Counted from the first letter of the stretch, positions 8,319 to 17,503 are shown. The stretch: 48,941 nt of DNA from Promethearchaeota archaeon (GCA_016839585.1 JAEOTZ010000043.1:1-48941), one strand, 5' to 3'. Translations and numbers: made by a program. Notes: generated by a model from the sequence alone, not told the origin.

Positions 8319-9101
8319 TTAAATATTTTTTCCACATATAGGACAAGTACTCCACATTTTCTTAATTTTTGAATTGCAATGAGGACAAATCTTTAAATTA
8401 GGATCGATTCTTGTTTGAGGTCTCCCAAAGATTGTTACATCATCATTAGTCTCAATTTGAGACATTTTTTGTTCCGTAGGCGCTTTCATAGGTTCTTGGG
8501 GTATTTTGACGGATTTTTCAATCATATCTCTTGCTATATAGGTTTTTGGTGGTGCTTTTTTTACTTGTGGCTTATGATATTCTTGAGGTTTAATAGATGC
8601 TTGTTTTATATTATCTTTAATAACTTTTACCTCTGGTTTTGGTGGAGATTGCTGAATCTCTTCGATTGGCTCACCTACTTTATAATAGAAATATTTGCCG
8701 TTATTATTCTCAATAATTCTTTCTCCATCTTCCAAATAGACTTCTATATAATAAATTATTATTGAACCAACTGGAACTTCAGCAATTTCCGAAATGAAAT
8801 AATCCATTTTGATATCCATTTCCATTTGATACCATGACTTCCCTCTGTCTGCACTAAAAATTAAATTAACTATTGAAATTGCTTTATTAAAATCTTCTTC
8901 AGTGATTTTAACAACAATTTTAATAGTCTTTTTTTGGGCTTCTTCAGAAGTACCAATTCTTATTGCTTCCATTTCATCCCATGCAGCTCCACATTTCGGA
9001 CAATTTGTAAACCAATTTGGATATTCAAAGCCACATTTAGTACAGTTTTTAGTAAAATACCTTGTTGTTTTAATTCCTAGTGTTTTTTTATCTTTCCCCA
9101 T
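8319..9101 (-). CDS. Double zinc-ribbon protein with Pro-rich linker
   Basis: The protein has 260 residues from the ATG at 9101. It carries a rubredoxin-like zinc ribbon at each end: CTKCGF..CPKCG in residues ~20-38 and CPHCNSKIKKMWSTCPICG at the C-terminus. Between them, residues ~55-140 look like an immunoglobulin-like beta domain (alternating hydrophobic strands; 'SADRGKSWYQMEM', 'GSIIIYYIEVYLEDG'), followed by a Pro/Lys/Gln-rich linker of about 90 residues. There is no signal peptide or membrane helix. It is convergent with the zinc-ribbon GTPase gene, 113 nt apart, and has the same ribbon-plus-disordered-linker style. A protein-interaction or adaptor role is possible; the function is unknown. 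Confidence 0.8.
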   Translation of the reverse strand: MGKDKKTLGIKTTRYFTKNCTKCGFEYPNWFTNCPKCGAAWDEMEAIRIGTSEEAQKKTIKIVVKITEEDFNKAISIVNLIFSADRGKSWYQMEMDIKMDYFISEIAEVPVGSIIIYYIEVYLEDGERIIENNNGKYFYYKVGEPIEEIQQSPPKPEVKVIKDNIKQASIKPQEYHKPQVKKAPPKTYIARDMIEKSVKIPQEPMKAPTEQKMSQIETNDDVTIFGRPQTRIDPNLKICPHCNSKIKKMWSTCPICGKNI

Positions 9102-9173
9102 TATTTTAGTTCCAATATTTTTGAAATGTAAATCCCAAATAATTTATTACTAAATATTAAATAATTTTTTGTC

Positions 9174-9183
9174 TTTAAATATA
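9174..9183 (+). promoter_or_regulatory. TATA-like element before the DUF2100-like gene
   Basis: TTTAAATATA on the plus strand. With the usual ~25-nt offset, transcription would begin around 9205, leaving a 5' region of 40-50 nt before the first open codons at 9244. Confidence 0.35.
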
Positions 9184-9249
9184 TTTTTTATTGACTTAAG
9201 TATTTGGAACAATAATTTTAATAGAATTCTGACCCTTATTTAAGATAAT

Positions 9250-9864
9250 ATAATATATAACACTAGTTGGAAAAAAATTAATTCTGAAGAAGTTAAAGCC
9301 TTTTTAAATGCAATTAATAATTTAATTGAAATTAAAATACTAATAAGAAATATTGCTCCCAACTTTGAATTTGATGATGTACAAAATGAAAAATTTATCG
9401 AATTGTTAAAATCTTTGTATAATAAACTTAAACCAATATTTTCTAAGTACTTAAAAGATGAAAATTCAGTATTTACAACAACTACTTTAAGAGATAACAT
9501 ACTTAAAACTCTGAATAGTAATAACTTCGCCTTAATTTCAGCTAATTCTTCAAAAAAAAAACTAAAAAATATTGGTATAGATCCTCGTCGTTTGATTGTT
9601 TCAGGGGGGCCATTATTTTTTGAAGACTATTTAGTTCTTAATCCAAACATTAAAAACGAACAACTTCAAACTATTAAAAAAAAATGTGATCGTTTAATAA
9701 ATCAAATAAAAAGTCAAACTTGGGAAGAGAAAGATTTAATATTTATTTATGAAAAAGGAAATTTCACAGATAAAATCATTTTAGATAAGATAAATAACCT
9801 TTCAGAATTAATAGGTAAACAAATAAGGGTTTTAGAACTAAAATCCTGGAAGGATTTAAGTTAA
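9250..9864 (+). CDS. Archaeal DUF2100-like protein, non-canonical start
   Basis: The frame is open from 9244, after TAA at 9241-9243, to the stop at 9862-9864. Coding-like sequence (SWKKINSEEVKAFLNAINNL) begins right after the stop, long before the first ATG/GTG/TTG-type codon (TTG at 9403). The most likely start is therefore ATA at 9250 or 9253; the shortest canonical product would begin at 9403 with 153 residues. The segment 'GIDPRRLIVSGGPLFFEDY' resembles what I remember of the archaeal DUF2100 family, whose function is unknown. The N-terminal half is helical and there is no membrane segment. It is convergent with mfnA, 10 nt apart. Alternatives are an upstream frameshift or an unrecognised short exon. 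Confidence 0.6.
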   Translation: MIYNTSWKKINSEEVKAFLNAINNLIEIKILIRNIAPNFEFDDVQNEKFIELLKSLYNKLKPIFSKYLKDENSVFTTTTLRDNILKTLNSNNFALISANSSKKKLKNIGIDPRRLIVSGGPLFFEDYLVLNPNIKNEQLQTIKKKCDRLINQIKSQTWEEKDLIFIYEKGNFTDKIILDKINNLSELIGKQIRVLELKSWKDLS

Positions 9865-9874
9865 TAAAAATGTA

Positions 9875-11053
9875 TTAAATAATCTTCAATTTTTTTACAA
9901 TTTTCTCTAAATCATCAATAAATTTTACTATATGCTCTCTTACAATATGTGGCATCATTACTACTCTTATCAAATTAAAATCAGTAAATTTACCTAACAT
10001 CCAATTTTTCTTTCGTAATTCGTCATCAATCTCGCATATACTTTCTCCATTTTCAGTTGTTATTCCGACTACATTCATCATAGGATCAGCAGCTAATTTA
10101 ATTCCATCAATTTCAGATATTCTTTTAGCTAAATATTGAGTGTTATCCATGCATCTCTTTACAATTTCTTTAAATCCATTAATTCCTAAAAATTTTATAA
10201 TCGCCCAAAATGCAATAATAGTACCACCTGGGCGAGTTCCTACGATATGGAAATGTTTAAAATTACCTCCTGCTAAATATGGAATCTCAAATCCAGTTTT
10301 CTGTAAAATGGACGCGTCCCTTAAAAAGAAACCACCAGATGGAATAACTCCTAATCCCATTTTATGTGGATCTGCCGTTATTGAACTAACAGACTTAACG
10401 GTGAAATCCCATGGTGGTATTTCATAATTCAATTCTTTTAAAAATGGTAATACAAATCCTCCAAATGCCGCATCAATATGAAAAAAGATGTCTCGTTCTT
10501 CAATAATTTTGCCAATATCCTCTATAGGATCTATTAAACCCAAAGAAGTTGTCCCAGCAATTCCAACAACCCCACAGGTATTTTTATTAATAAGAGATTC
10601 AAAATGGGTTAAATCTAAATCGTAATTTGCTTTAAGTTTAGCTTTTCTCAACTTAATTCCAAGCAGATCGGCCGCTTTATCAAAAGAGATATGAGCAGAA
10701 ATAGGTAAAACAACTTCTGGTTTTTTAATATCTGGTCTTAACTTTTTTACTATTCTCATTGCTATAAGATTCGCTTCAGAACCACCCGTAGTAAAAGTAC
10801 CAATTATGTTTTGTTCTCCAAAAATTTCACCAATTTCAGAAATTAATTCTTCTTCTAAAGCAGCTGTACCGAGAAACAATCCTGGATCTCCCAAATTTTT
10901 AGAAATATATTTGTTATATACTTGTTTTCCGAATTCGAGAGGCTCTGTACACATAGATCCTAAAATTGAACCAGATTCATAAGTGAAATCATTCTTCAAT
11001 TTTTTTTCGAGAATTTTAAGTATTTCTTGTTTCTTTAAGCCTTCTTCTAACAT
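9875..11053 (-). CDS. mfnA: L-aspartate/L-tyrosine decarboxylase (MfnA type)
   Basis: A PLP-dependent group II decarboxylase of 392 residues, the usual archaeal length. It makes beta-alanine from aspartate for coenzyme A, or tyramine from tyrosine in methanofuran producers. With panB in the same window and no methanogenesis genes here, the aspartate role is favoured (inference). Visible motifs are TTGGSEANLIAMR (88-100), HISFDKAADLLG (121-132), HIDAAFGGF (192-200) with the PLP-binding Asp194, and SITADPHKMGLG with the Schiff-base Lys231. The ATG at 11053 starts MLEEGLKKQEI. The next gene upstream, MazG, is on the same strand with a 99-nt gap. Confidence 0.9.
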   Translation of the reverse strand: MLEEGLKKQEILKILEKKLKNDFTYESGSILGSMCTEPLEFGKQVYNKYISKNLGDPGLFLGTAALEEELISEIGEIFGEQNIIGTFTTGGSEANLIAMRIVKKLRPDIKKPEVVLPISAHISFDKAADLLGIKLRKAKLKANYDLDLTHFESLINKNTCGVVGIAGTTSLGLIDPIEDIGKIIEERDIFFHIDAAFGGFVLPFLKELNYEIPPWDFTVKSVSSITADPHKMGLGVIPSGGFFLRDASILQKTGFEIPYLAGGNFKHFHIVGTRPGGTIIAFWAIIKFLGINGFKEIVKRCMDNTQYLAKRISEIDGIKLAADPMMNVVGITTENGESICEIDDELRKKNWMLGKFTDFNLIRVVMMPHIVREHIVKFIDDLEKIVKKLKII

Positions 11054-11152
11054 ATTTCATATAAAAAAGTATTGAGCCTAAATACCTATTCTTAGTAATT
11101 CACTAAATAGAAAAATACAAACAATTAAAATTTTTCAAATTGAAAATTTAAA

Positions 11153-11473
11153 TTAAAGAAATCTTCTTGAATCTCTTTTAGAATATTTGTCAATTATTTT
11201 CTCTAACTCATCACTTAAACCAATCTTATAGTAATTAGCAACACAAATTATTGAAAATAGAAGATCTGCAAGTTCTTCTCCTAAATTAGATTTTGCTTTC
11301 TTGTTCACTTTTCTTGGTTTATAACCTTCAAGTGAGTTAACCTCCCTTGCTAATTCCCCTAATTCTTCCATAATAGCAGTTATCATAGATAATGGAGGCC
11401 AAAATCCACCATGATCCTTTATCCATTTATTAACAATATGTTGGATTTCTTTAAGTGAGATTTCCTTTTTCAT
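11153..11473 (-). CDS. MazG-like nucleotide pyrophosphohydrolase
   Basis: A single-domain all-helical protein of 106 residues. It probably hydrolyses (d)NTPs to the monophosphate plus pyrophosphate, a nucleotide-pool cleaning role. The metal-binding EExxE motif is clear in MEELGELAREV (around residues 35-45), paired with the later EELADLLFSI (around 66-75), the two Mg-binding helices of MazG/dUTPase-2 folds. The N-terminal 'IVNKWIKDHGGFW' helix is also typical. The start is the ATG at 11473. Substrate preference cannot be read from the sequence. Confidence 0.88.
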   Translation of the reverse strand: MKKEISLKEIQHIVNKWIKDHGGFWPPLSMITAIMEELGELAREVNSLEGYKPRKVNKKAKSNLGEELADLLFSIICVANYYKIGLSDELEKIIDKYSKRDSRRFL

Positions 11474-11776
11474 AAGTTTTATAATATTTAAAAGTATTAA
11501 ACGGTGATTGTAGGTTGTAAATAAATCGTAATAAAATAAAAAAATCTTTTTTAAAGTTAAATTATCTTTTTAAAATTCAGATATAAAGTATAAGTAAAAA
11601 TTAATGTAATATATTTTCACGTTGAAATTTTAAGACTGACAGAAAAAGAGGTGAGCTATTAAAATTTGAAGGAAAGGTAAATTCAGAGTCTGATTTTAAT
11701 GAAAATTCCATGGAAAAACTAGACTAAAATCCTTTTCTTAAAAAAAAAAAAATTAAAAAAAAAAATTGATTAGATT
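11474..11776. other. Intergenic region with a possible gene fragment
   Basis: 303 nt of AT-rich DNA. It holds a short open stretch, 11626-11727, reading as protein-like hydrophilic sequence (RGELLKFEGKV...SMEKLD) with a stop at 11725 but no start codon. A GAGGTGA element (11648-11654) lies inside it, also without a sensible start. This could be a decayed gene end. An A-rich tract (11740-11765) borders the end of the surface-protein gene. Confidence 0.3.
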
Positions 11777-14290
11777 TTAGGATTTCTTTATTTTTTTAAT
11801 TATTATAATTGCCAGAGCTATAGAAATCGCCCCAATTAACAGAAATACATTGTATCCTGTAATTATAGGGTTTTCAATACCATTACTGCAATAATTATTC
11901 TCAAAAATATTTCCTTCACACTCTTCTTCAATGATGCAATAATCATTCCCAATTAAAGTATTTCCTGAAACATTATTATGATAACTTCTACGTAAATATA
12001 TTCCACAATAATTATCTTGTGCATTATTTTCCAAAATGGTGTTATTATCAGTTAAGAATAAATAAATCCCCCAATAATTGTTTTTTACAATGTTTCCCGA
12101 AACTGTGTTATTATAATTACGCCTAAGAACCGAAGATTCACTTCTTAACATAATTCCAGATTGACTATTAGATATATTGTTATTTAATACAACCAAATTA
12201 TTACAGCGTTCAATATGTATTCCGTTATCTTCATTAGAGAATGCTGTATTATTTAGTATTTTGCAGTCTTGATCATTATAAATAAACATACCATATCCAT
12301 TACCTTGTACATAATTTAAAGAGATTGTAATATTACGACTTGCTTGCACAGCAATCCCATCTCCTACAAACGGGTAATCTCCATTATTATTTGCAGTATT
12401 ATTAACAATTTTAGTATCGTAAATATACCTTAAATCCATCCCTCTCCCTGCGTTATTACTAACATTATTACCAACAATTAAATTTCTATAGCTATTTTTT
12501 ATATTAATACCATCACCTGCAGTTGGATCTTTTGCATTAAAATTTGCTGTATTTCCTATAATTATATTATCATTACATTGATCGTATAGAGTTATCCCAT
12601 TAATAGTATTGTTATTAACGATATTTCCAGAAATAGTATTATTGTTTGAGTTTAATAAATAAATACCTTGTTGATTGAATGAACAACTATTATTGATCAA
12701 TCTTCCGTTAGTAACGTTTTCTAATCTAATTCCACCTGAATGCCAATATTCCCCTAGTCCATTTATTAATGTGCAGTTTCTAATGATAAAATAAACATCA
12801 GAGTTATCAATACGAATACAGTTATGATTGTTTAGCCCATCAATTTTTTTATTCTCAATGATATAGGGATCTTTCCACGTTCCAGACCCATTACACCAGT
12901 CATACATGCTAGCTTTCGACCAATTTTTTAAGGGATCATCATCATCAATTTCTATTGGCCCAATTTCCCAGTCTCCAGTAGCTATTCGGAATAGATATAC
13001 CTTGTTATCCATACTCCCAGCAACGAAATAAGTCCCATTAGACGAAATTGCTACAGATTCTACTTCACCTCCCGTGTTATAGCTAAAGAGAGGAGTGGAA
13101 CTATTTTTATCAAAGAGATAAACTTTATCATCAAAACTTCCAGCAACAATATATTGCCCATCAGACGAAATTGCTAAAGATCTTACGTTTCCACCAATAT
13201 TATAGCTCCAGAGTGGGGTGGAACTGTTTTTCTCAAAGAAATAGACCTGATCACCTATAGTTCCAACAACAATATACTGACCATCAGAAGAAATTGCTAC
13301 AGACCAAACAGAATCCCACGTAATATAGCTCCAGAGTGGTGTAGAATTGCCTCTTTCAAAAAAATATATACCATGAGCAGGATTGGTACCATCAGTATCT
13401 CCAACAACGATGTAATTCCCATCAGAAGAGATTGCCACATTATATGCCCAATTTGGAGTTTTATAAGTCCAAATTGGAGTAGAATTGTTTCTTCTAAAGA
13501 AATACAGATTTCCATTGTAGGCTCCTGCAACGATATAATTCCCATCAGAAGAGATTCCTACAGAATTAACATGTCCCGTGGCATATCCTGTGCCATATCT
13601 CCAGAGCGGTGTGGAACTGTTTTTTTCGAATAAATATACGCTATAATCATCTCTACCTACCCCAGCGACAAAATATTGTCCATCAGACGACATTGCTAAA
13701 GAGGTAACAATTCCTCCTGTATAGTAGCTCCAGAGGGGAGTAGAACTATTTTTCTCAAATAAATAAACTTTATTAGTATCTCTATCTGTTCCAGCTACAA
13801 TATATTGCCCATCGGAAGAAATTGCTACAGACTCTACACTTTGTCCAAGATTAGAGGTCCAAAGTGGGGTGGAATTGTCTTTTTCAAAGAAATATAAATT
13901 ACGATCATAGCATGCAACAGCAATATATTGCCCATTGGACGAGATCGCTACATTTCTATTACGTGATGATGTATCGTAACTCCAGACTGGTTTGATAAGT
14001 ATACTAGTTATTGCTAAATTTTCTATACCATAAGGAACGGAATAAGTGCCGCTCCCGGTACAATTTCCTGCAGCTTTAAAGGCAGTCCAACCAGAATTAC
14101 CGTCTATATGTAATGGGCTCGATACTACTGAAAGTTCTAAATTATCGGGTTTATTTTCAATATTGAAATTCGTAGTCTTATCACGATCTCTTGCATTAAA
14201 GCTTGAATTATTGGTAAAAATAGGTGAAAAAGCGAAAAGAATTCCTAAAATGACTAAAATTATTGTTCTTGTTTTTCGATTTGATTTCAT
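11777..14290 (-). CDS. Secreted surface protein: beta-propeller plus beta-helix, C-terminal anchor
   Basis: The protein has 837 residues and starts at the ATG at 14290. It has a basic N-terminus and a hydrophobic signal helix (IILVILGILFAFSPIF). Residues ~95-430 hold eight ~42-residue repeats of the form 'VAISSDGQYIVAG' then 'VYLFEKNSSTPLWSY', a WD40/PQQ-like beta-propeller. A short Asp-rich linker leads to residues ~450-800, rich in NNTISGN/NNNGI turns typical of NosD-type right-handed parallel beta-helices. The C-terminus has one membrane helix (FLLIGAISIALAIIII) followed by KKIKKS, so the protein is probably outside the cell and anchored in the membrane. It contains many N-x-S/T sites for possible glycosylation. 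A surface adhesin or carbohydrate-binding role is plausible; no catalytic residues are evident. Confidence 0.88.
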   Translation of the reverse strand: MKSNRKTRTIILVILGILFAFSPIFTNNSSFNARDRDKTTNFNIENKPDNLELSVVSSPLHIDGNSGWTAFKAAGNCTGSGTYSVPYGIENLAITSILIKPVWSYDTSSRNRNVAISSNGQYIAVACYDRNLYFFEKDNSTPLWTSNLGQSVESVAISSDGQYIVAGTDRDTNKVYLFEKNSSTPLWSYYTGGIVTSLAMSSDGQYFVAGVGRDDYSVYLFEKNSSTPLWRYGTGYATGHVNSVGISSDGNYIVAGAYNGNLYFFRRNNSTPIWTYKTPNWAYNVAISSDGNYIVVGDTDGTNPAHGIYFFERGNSTPLWSYITWDSVWSVAISSDGQYIVVGTIGDQVYFFEKNSSTPLWSYNIGGNVRSLAISSDGQYIVAGSFDDKVYLFDKNSSTPLFSYNTGGEVESVAISSNGTYFVAGSMDNKVYLFRIATGDWEIGPIEIDDDDPLKNWSKASMYDWCNGSGTWKDPYIIENKKIDGLNNHNCIRIDNSDVYFIIRNCTLINGLGEYWHSGGIRLENVTNGRLINNSCSFNQQGIYLLNSNNNTISGNIVNNNTINGITLYDQCNDNIIIGNTANFNAKDPTAGDGINIKNSYRNLIVGNNVSNNAGRGMDLRYIYDTKIVNNTANNNGDYPFVGDGIAVQASRNITISLNYVQGNGYGMFIYNDQDCKILNNTAFSNEDNGIHIERCNNLVVLNNNISNSQSGIMLRSESSVLRRNYNNTVSGNIVKNNYWGIYLFLTDNNTILENNAQDNYCGIYLRRSYHNNVSGNTLIGNDYCIIEEECEGNIFENNYCSNGIENPIITGYNVFLLIGAISIALAIIIIKKIKKS
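12990..13990 (-). repeat. Tandem ~125-bp repeats encoding propeller blades
   Basis: Eight imperfect DNA repeats of about 120-140 bp, most obvious in the minus-strand segments encoding SSDGQYIVAG and EKNSSTPLWSY (on the plus strand, repeated 'attgctacaga' and 'gtggaactgtttttctc' type motifs). They explain the protein repeats and could recombine to change blade number. Confidence 0.75.
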
Positions 14291-14486
14291 TCTGATTTCA
14301 TCAAAATTTTATACTATAGTGTAAAAAAATTAGATTAGTTTAGTATTTAATTTTTATGATTTTTGCTCCTAATTAGGAGATGAATAGTTGTCCTCATAAC
14401 CAAAGACGAAAACATACGAAATAATAATCATTTTGAACACAATATCCGTTGAAAAGGTAACTTTCTCCTTGATCTGATCATAATAA

Positions 14487-14876
14487 ATGTGGGTTGAAAA
14501 TATTTTATTCGTGAGGAAAATAAGTGAAAGAAAAGAAAGAGAACGTAAAATATTGATTAGATTATATAGTCTAGCAAAAGAACTGTCAAATTTAGATTAT
14601 CCAAAGCTTTATGAATTAGGACACTATTTAACCGATAACTTAATATCTAAGATTTGTATGCTCATTGCAAAAGAGAATAACCAAAAATTTACAAAAACCA
14701 CTAAAAATGGAAATGAAAGAACACTTTCTTTTCATAAGCTATATAATGGGATATTAAAAAAAAATTATCCAGATGCGCCTGATTATAATGAGTTAGAAAG
14801 CCTTCATAACGAGAGAAATATTTATCAACATGAATTTAGCTCAATAACTGATCACTTTAATAAAAGAGATCTCTGA
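14487..14876 (+). CDS. HEPN-like domain protein, probably frameshifted at the C-terminus
   Basis: As read, 129 residues from the ATG at 14487. It is helical, with 'ESLHNERNIYQHEF' near the end, where R-N-I-Y-Q-H fits the Rx4H motif of HEPN RNases, common in toxin-antitoxin and defence systems. The frame stops at 14874-14876, but another frame (codons at 14848 onward, stop 14923-14925) continues as LITLIKEISEIIECINEKIA, the amphipathic helix expected after the Rx4H motif. A one-nucleotide frameshift near 14845-14856 is therefore likely, real or from assembly. It is convergent with the nuclease-like gene at 15023. The HEPN assignment rests on motif plus helical context. Confidence 0.5.
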   Translation: MWVENILFVRKISERKERERKILIRLYSLAKELSNLDYPKLYELGHYLTDNLISKICMLIAKENNQKFTKTTKNGNERTLSFHKLYNGILKKNYPDAPDYNELESLHNERNIYQHEFSSITDHFNKRDL

Positions 14877-15022
14877 AATTATAGAATGTATTAATGAAAA
14901 GATTGCAAAAGGGATTTTTTCTTAACGACTACTTTTAAAACTCTATCATCAATTAATTATTAATTTATAATACTAATTTTTATTTCTTCAGAATTTTCAA
15001 TTAAATTATATTGAAAATTTTT

Positions 15023-17503
15023 TCACATTTTTTCTAAAAATATTAAGGAATCGATTACTTGGTATACAATCTCCGGATTTGTAAACGTATTATGAAATTC
15101 AAGTATTTGCGTTCCAATATAATGTCCGAATATCTCCCAATTTCCTTGACGATCTTCAATACAATCAAAATACTCATCCAATGGAAAAACCTTGGTTATT
15201 ATTGTTTGAATTTCAGATTTGTATTGATATGCTTTCTCTGATTTTTTATCTACTTGAGAGAATGTATCCAATAAAATTAAAGTGCCGATTGAGCATAAAG
15301 AATCGAAAATATCTTCTTTTGAGAGAATGACAGAATGTTCTTGTACCTTGAAATTAATCATTAGAAATCGTATAATTGCTAATGGTTCTAGAAGCCATTT
15401 ATAATATTCTTTTTCTGGATGAGTTCTAAATAAATTATCTCCTATCTTTAAAAGATTGATATTCAATATATTATAAATATTAATTAGATTTTCGTCTAAT
15501 TTTAACTCTTTAAATATTTCTATCAAGTAATACATAAGGTCAATGAATGTCCTATTCATTTGATTAATAAACGGATGGCTCATAGTCGATTTTTCTGTTT
15601 TCATCCTTATTGATAGTATAACTTCATATAATTTTATTAGTTCTGAAAGAAAATTCTGATATATTTTTGGATTTATTTTAAGGGAAGGGGTAAAAATTTG
15701 CGTCCAAATTTTTTGCAATATAGCAAAGAAAAAAACATGAGAGATAGAAGGTTTATGCATTTCTTTTATAAGATGATTGAGAACAATGATTAAATGTTTG
15801 AGGATTGGTGTCCTTAGTTTGAAGGGGATTGGTAATCTAAAGAGCTCACCAAGAATATAAAGTTTAACTTGTATAACAAGGGGATTAACAGTTTTGAATT
15901 TAACAGTTTGATGAACAACAAAATCTAAAATCCGTCTAAAGACCGTTGTATAAAGTGATGTAGGTTGACCTAAATCCTTAGGTGAATTTACAGCTAATTT
16001 TTGACATAATTCCAAAATGAATTGATTGGTTAAATCATAAAAGTGTGTATCTTCTTTCCTTCCAAGTGGTTTATATCCAAGATGATACAGAAATCCTAAA
16101 CCAAGTTCAATTGTATGTAGAACTGTAGAATCAAAAAATTGAGAATCTGCTAATCCTTCAATGAAGCCATGATAAAAATACGTTATACTCTCGCGAAAAT
16201 CAGGATGTGTTTCAAAATATCGTTCCAAAGTGGTTTGCACTTTATAAGAAAAAAACTCAGATTTAATATATGGAGTAGCGGTTTCCCTTCCAATTGCTTT
16301 ATATATCGACGGTGAAACAAAGCGACAACTTTCTTGAATTCTCAATGATAATGTAAACCCCTTTTTAAAAAATTCTAATATATGTTCAGATAATTGATTA
16401 AATATAGCTAAAACACATATTCTTTTAATAGAGGTTAATTGATGGGCCAACATTTCCTGAGAAATAAGAAGTTCTTCAGATTTATTTTCTGCTAATATTT
16501 TTTTTAAATATTCCATTTGAACTTGTATTTCTTGTTTTCGTTTTTCCTCAAGAATGAAAAGACGATGTTTAAAATCTTCTCTTAATTCTCCTGATTCTTC
16601 AGATAAATTACCAAGATTTTCCAGAAACTCAAGATTTAGATTTGATCCCCATTTTCTCTCCCAATAATTTTTAATATTTCTTTTTTCTAATAATGCGCTA
16701 ACATTTATATCTTGATAAAGTGTATCAGATGATATCCTACCCCCATTTTTGTTATAAAATGCACATTTCTCTAGAATATAAGTAAATAATAGAACTGCTT
16801 TTTGTGGATCATGGTTTATGACAACAGAGCGAAGATTCTCAATGGATTCTATATAGTTTTTACTGTCGGTTGAATTCAACTCTAATTCAAGAACCTTGAG
16901 ATGTTTTAAGAATTTCCAGCAATTATCTTTATCCACATGTGATAAAATTTCCTTTATCATATTAAAATAATCACGCATTTCCTGTGAAGCGTATTTTGGA
17001 GTATTTACTTTCGAAGTAAATTCAATAGAACTATTGGACGTTCTTGCCCACTGCAAGAGTTTAATAAAGTAGTTTTTTACTTTTGAATCTATTGTACCTA
17101 ACATAATTCCAATTTGATCATAACCAAGGTTAAATAATGGATTGCTGAAGGTTTGCCAACATTCCTCAATAAGGTTTGTAAATTTTGTATTAGATAATCT
17201 GAAATTTAGTCGATTTTTTATCTGCAATATTAATCTAGGATTAATGTTTAATTCAGGATTTTCAGAAATTATCTCTGCATTTCCATAAATGAGGAGATCA
17301 TCAACATCTATCCCAATCCATCTATTCTGAAAGGCTATTTCTTTAACGGTTCCAGCCTCAATATGCCCATATATCAGTTTGTCACATAGAAGTTGACTTA
17401 CATAATATGCCCCTACGAGGTTTTCAAAAGAGGCACCCCCTCCTCCAGTAGAGAAGGGATTAGAAATTTTAATTTTTTGTTTATCATTAATTTTATCATT
17501 CAT
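15023..17503 (-). CDS. Large protein with Cap4/DUF4297-like nuclease N-terminus
   Basis: The protein has 826 residues from the ATG at 17503, with AAGGAT about 7 nt upstream. The N-terminus has STGGGGASFENLVGAYYVSQ (20-36), like the glycine-rich start of DUF4297/Cap4-type endonucleases. It then has a PD-(D/E)xK-like set: Asp66-Val-Asp68-Asp69 and, after a strand, LILQIKN (Q94-x-K96). The remaining ~600 residues are helical, low in motifs, and resemble a repeat scaffold that could sense or bind a partner. No P-loop ATPase motif was found, so it is not a standard STAND/AVAST protein. The setting (HEPN-like gene convergent, VirB4-like/Hint genes divergent) suggests a defence or mobile-element role. 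The catalytic assignment is tentative. Confidence 0.55.
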   Translation of the reverse strand: MNDKINDKQKIKISNPFSTGGGGASFENLVGAYYVSQLLCDKLIYGHIEAGTVKEIAFQNRWIGIDVDDLLIYGNAEIISENPELNINPRLILQIKNRLNFRLSNTKFTNLIEECWQTFSNPLFNLGYDQIGIMLGTIDSKVKNYFIKLLQWARTSNSSIEFTSKVNTPKYASQEMRDYFNMIKEILSHVDKDNCWKFLKHLKVLELELNSTDSKNYIESIENLRSVVINHDPQKAVLLFTYILEKCAFYNKNGGRISSDTLYQDINVSALLEKRNIKNYWERKWGSNLNLEFLENLGNLSEESGELREDFKHRLFILEEKRKQEIQVQMEYLKKILAENKSEELLISQEMLAHQLTSIKRICVLAIFNQLSEHILEFFKKGFTLSLRIQESCRFVSPSIYKAIGRETATPYIKSEFFSYKVQTTLERYFETHPDFRESITYFYHGFIEGLADSQFFDSTVLHTIELGLGFLYHLGYKPLGRKEDTHFYDLTNQFILELCQKLAVNSPKDLGQPTSLYTTVFRRILDFVVHQTVKFKTVNPLVIQVKLYILGELFRLPIPFKLRTPILKHLIIVLNHLIKEMHKPSISHVFFFAILQKIWTQIFTPSLKINPKIYQNFLSELIKLYEVILSIRMKTEKSTMSHPFINQMNRTFIDLMYYLIEIFKELKLDENLINIYNILNINLLKIGDNLFRTHPEKEYYKWLLEPLAIIRFLMINFKVQEHSVILSKEDIFDSLCSIGTLILLDTFSQVDKKSEKAYQYKSEIQTIITKVFPLDEYFDCIEDRQGNWEIFGHYIGTQILEFHNTFTNPEIVYQVIDSLIFLEKM

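Noticed and set aside
9240-9500. A minus-strand frame opposite the DUF2100-like gene
   Set aside because: It overlaps the better plus-strand coding sequence antisense and shows no recognisable motif.
12990-13990. A CRISPR array suggested by regular repeats
   Set aside because: The repeats are long, imperfect, in frame and encode propeller blades; there are no conserved short repeats with unique spacers.
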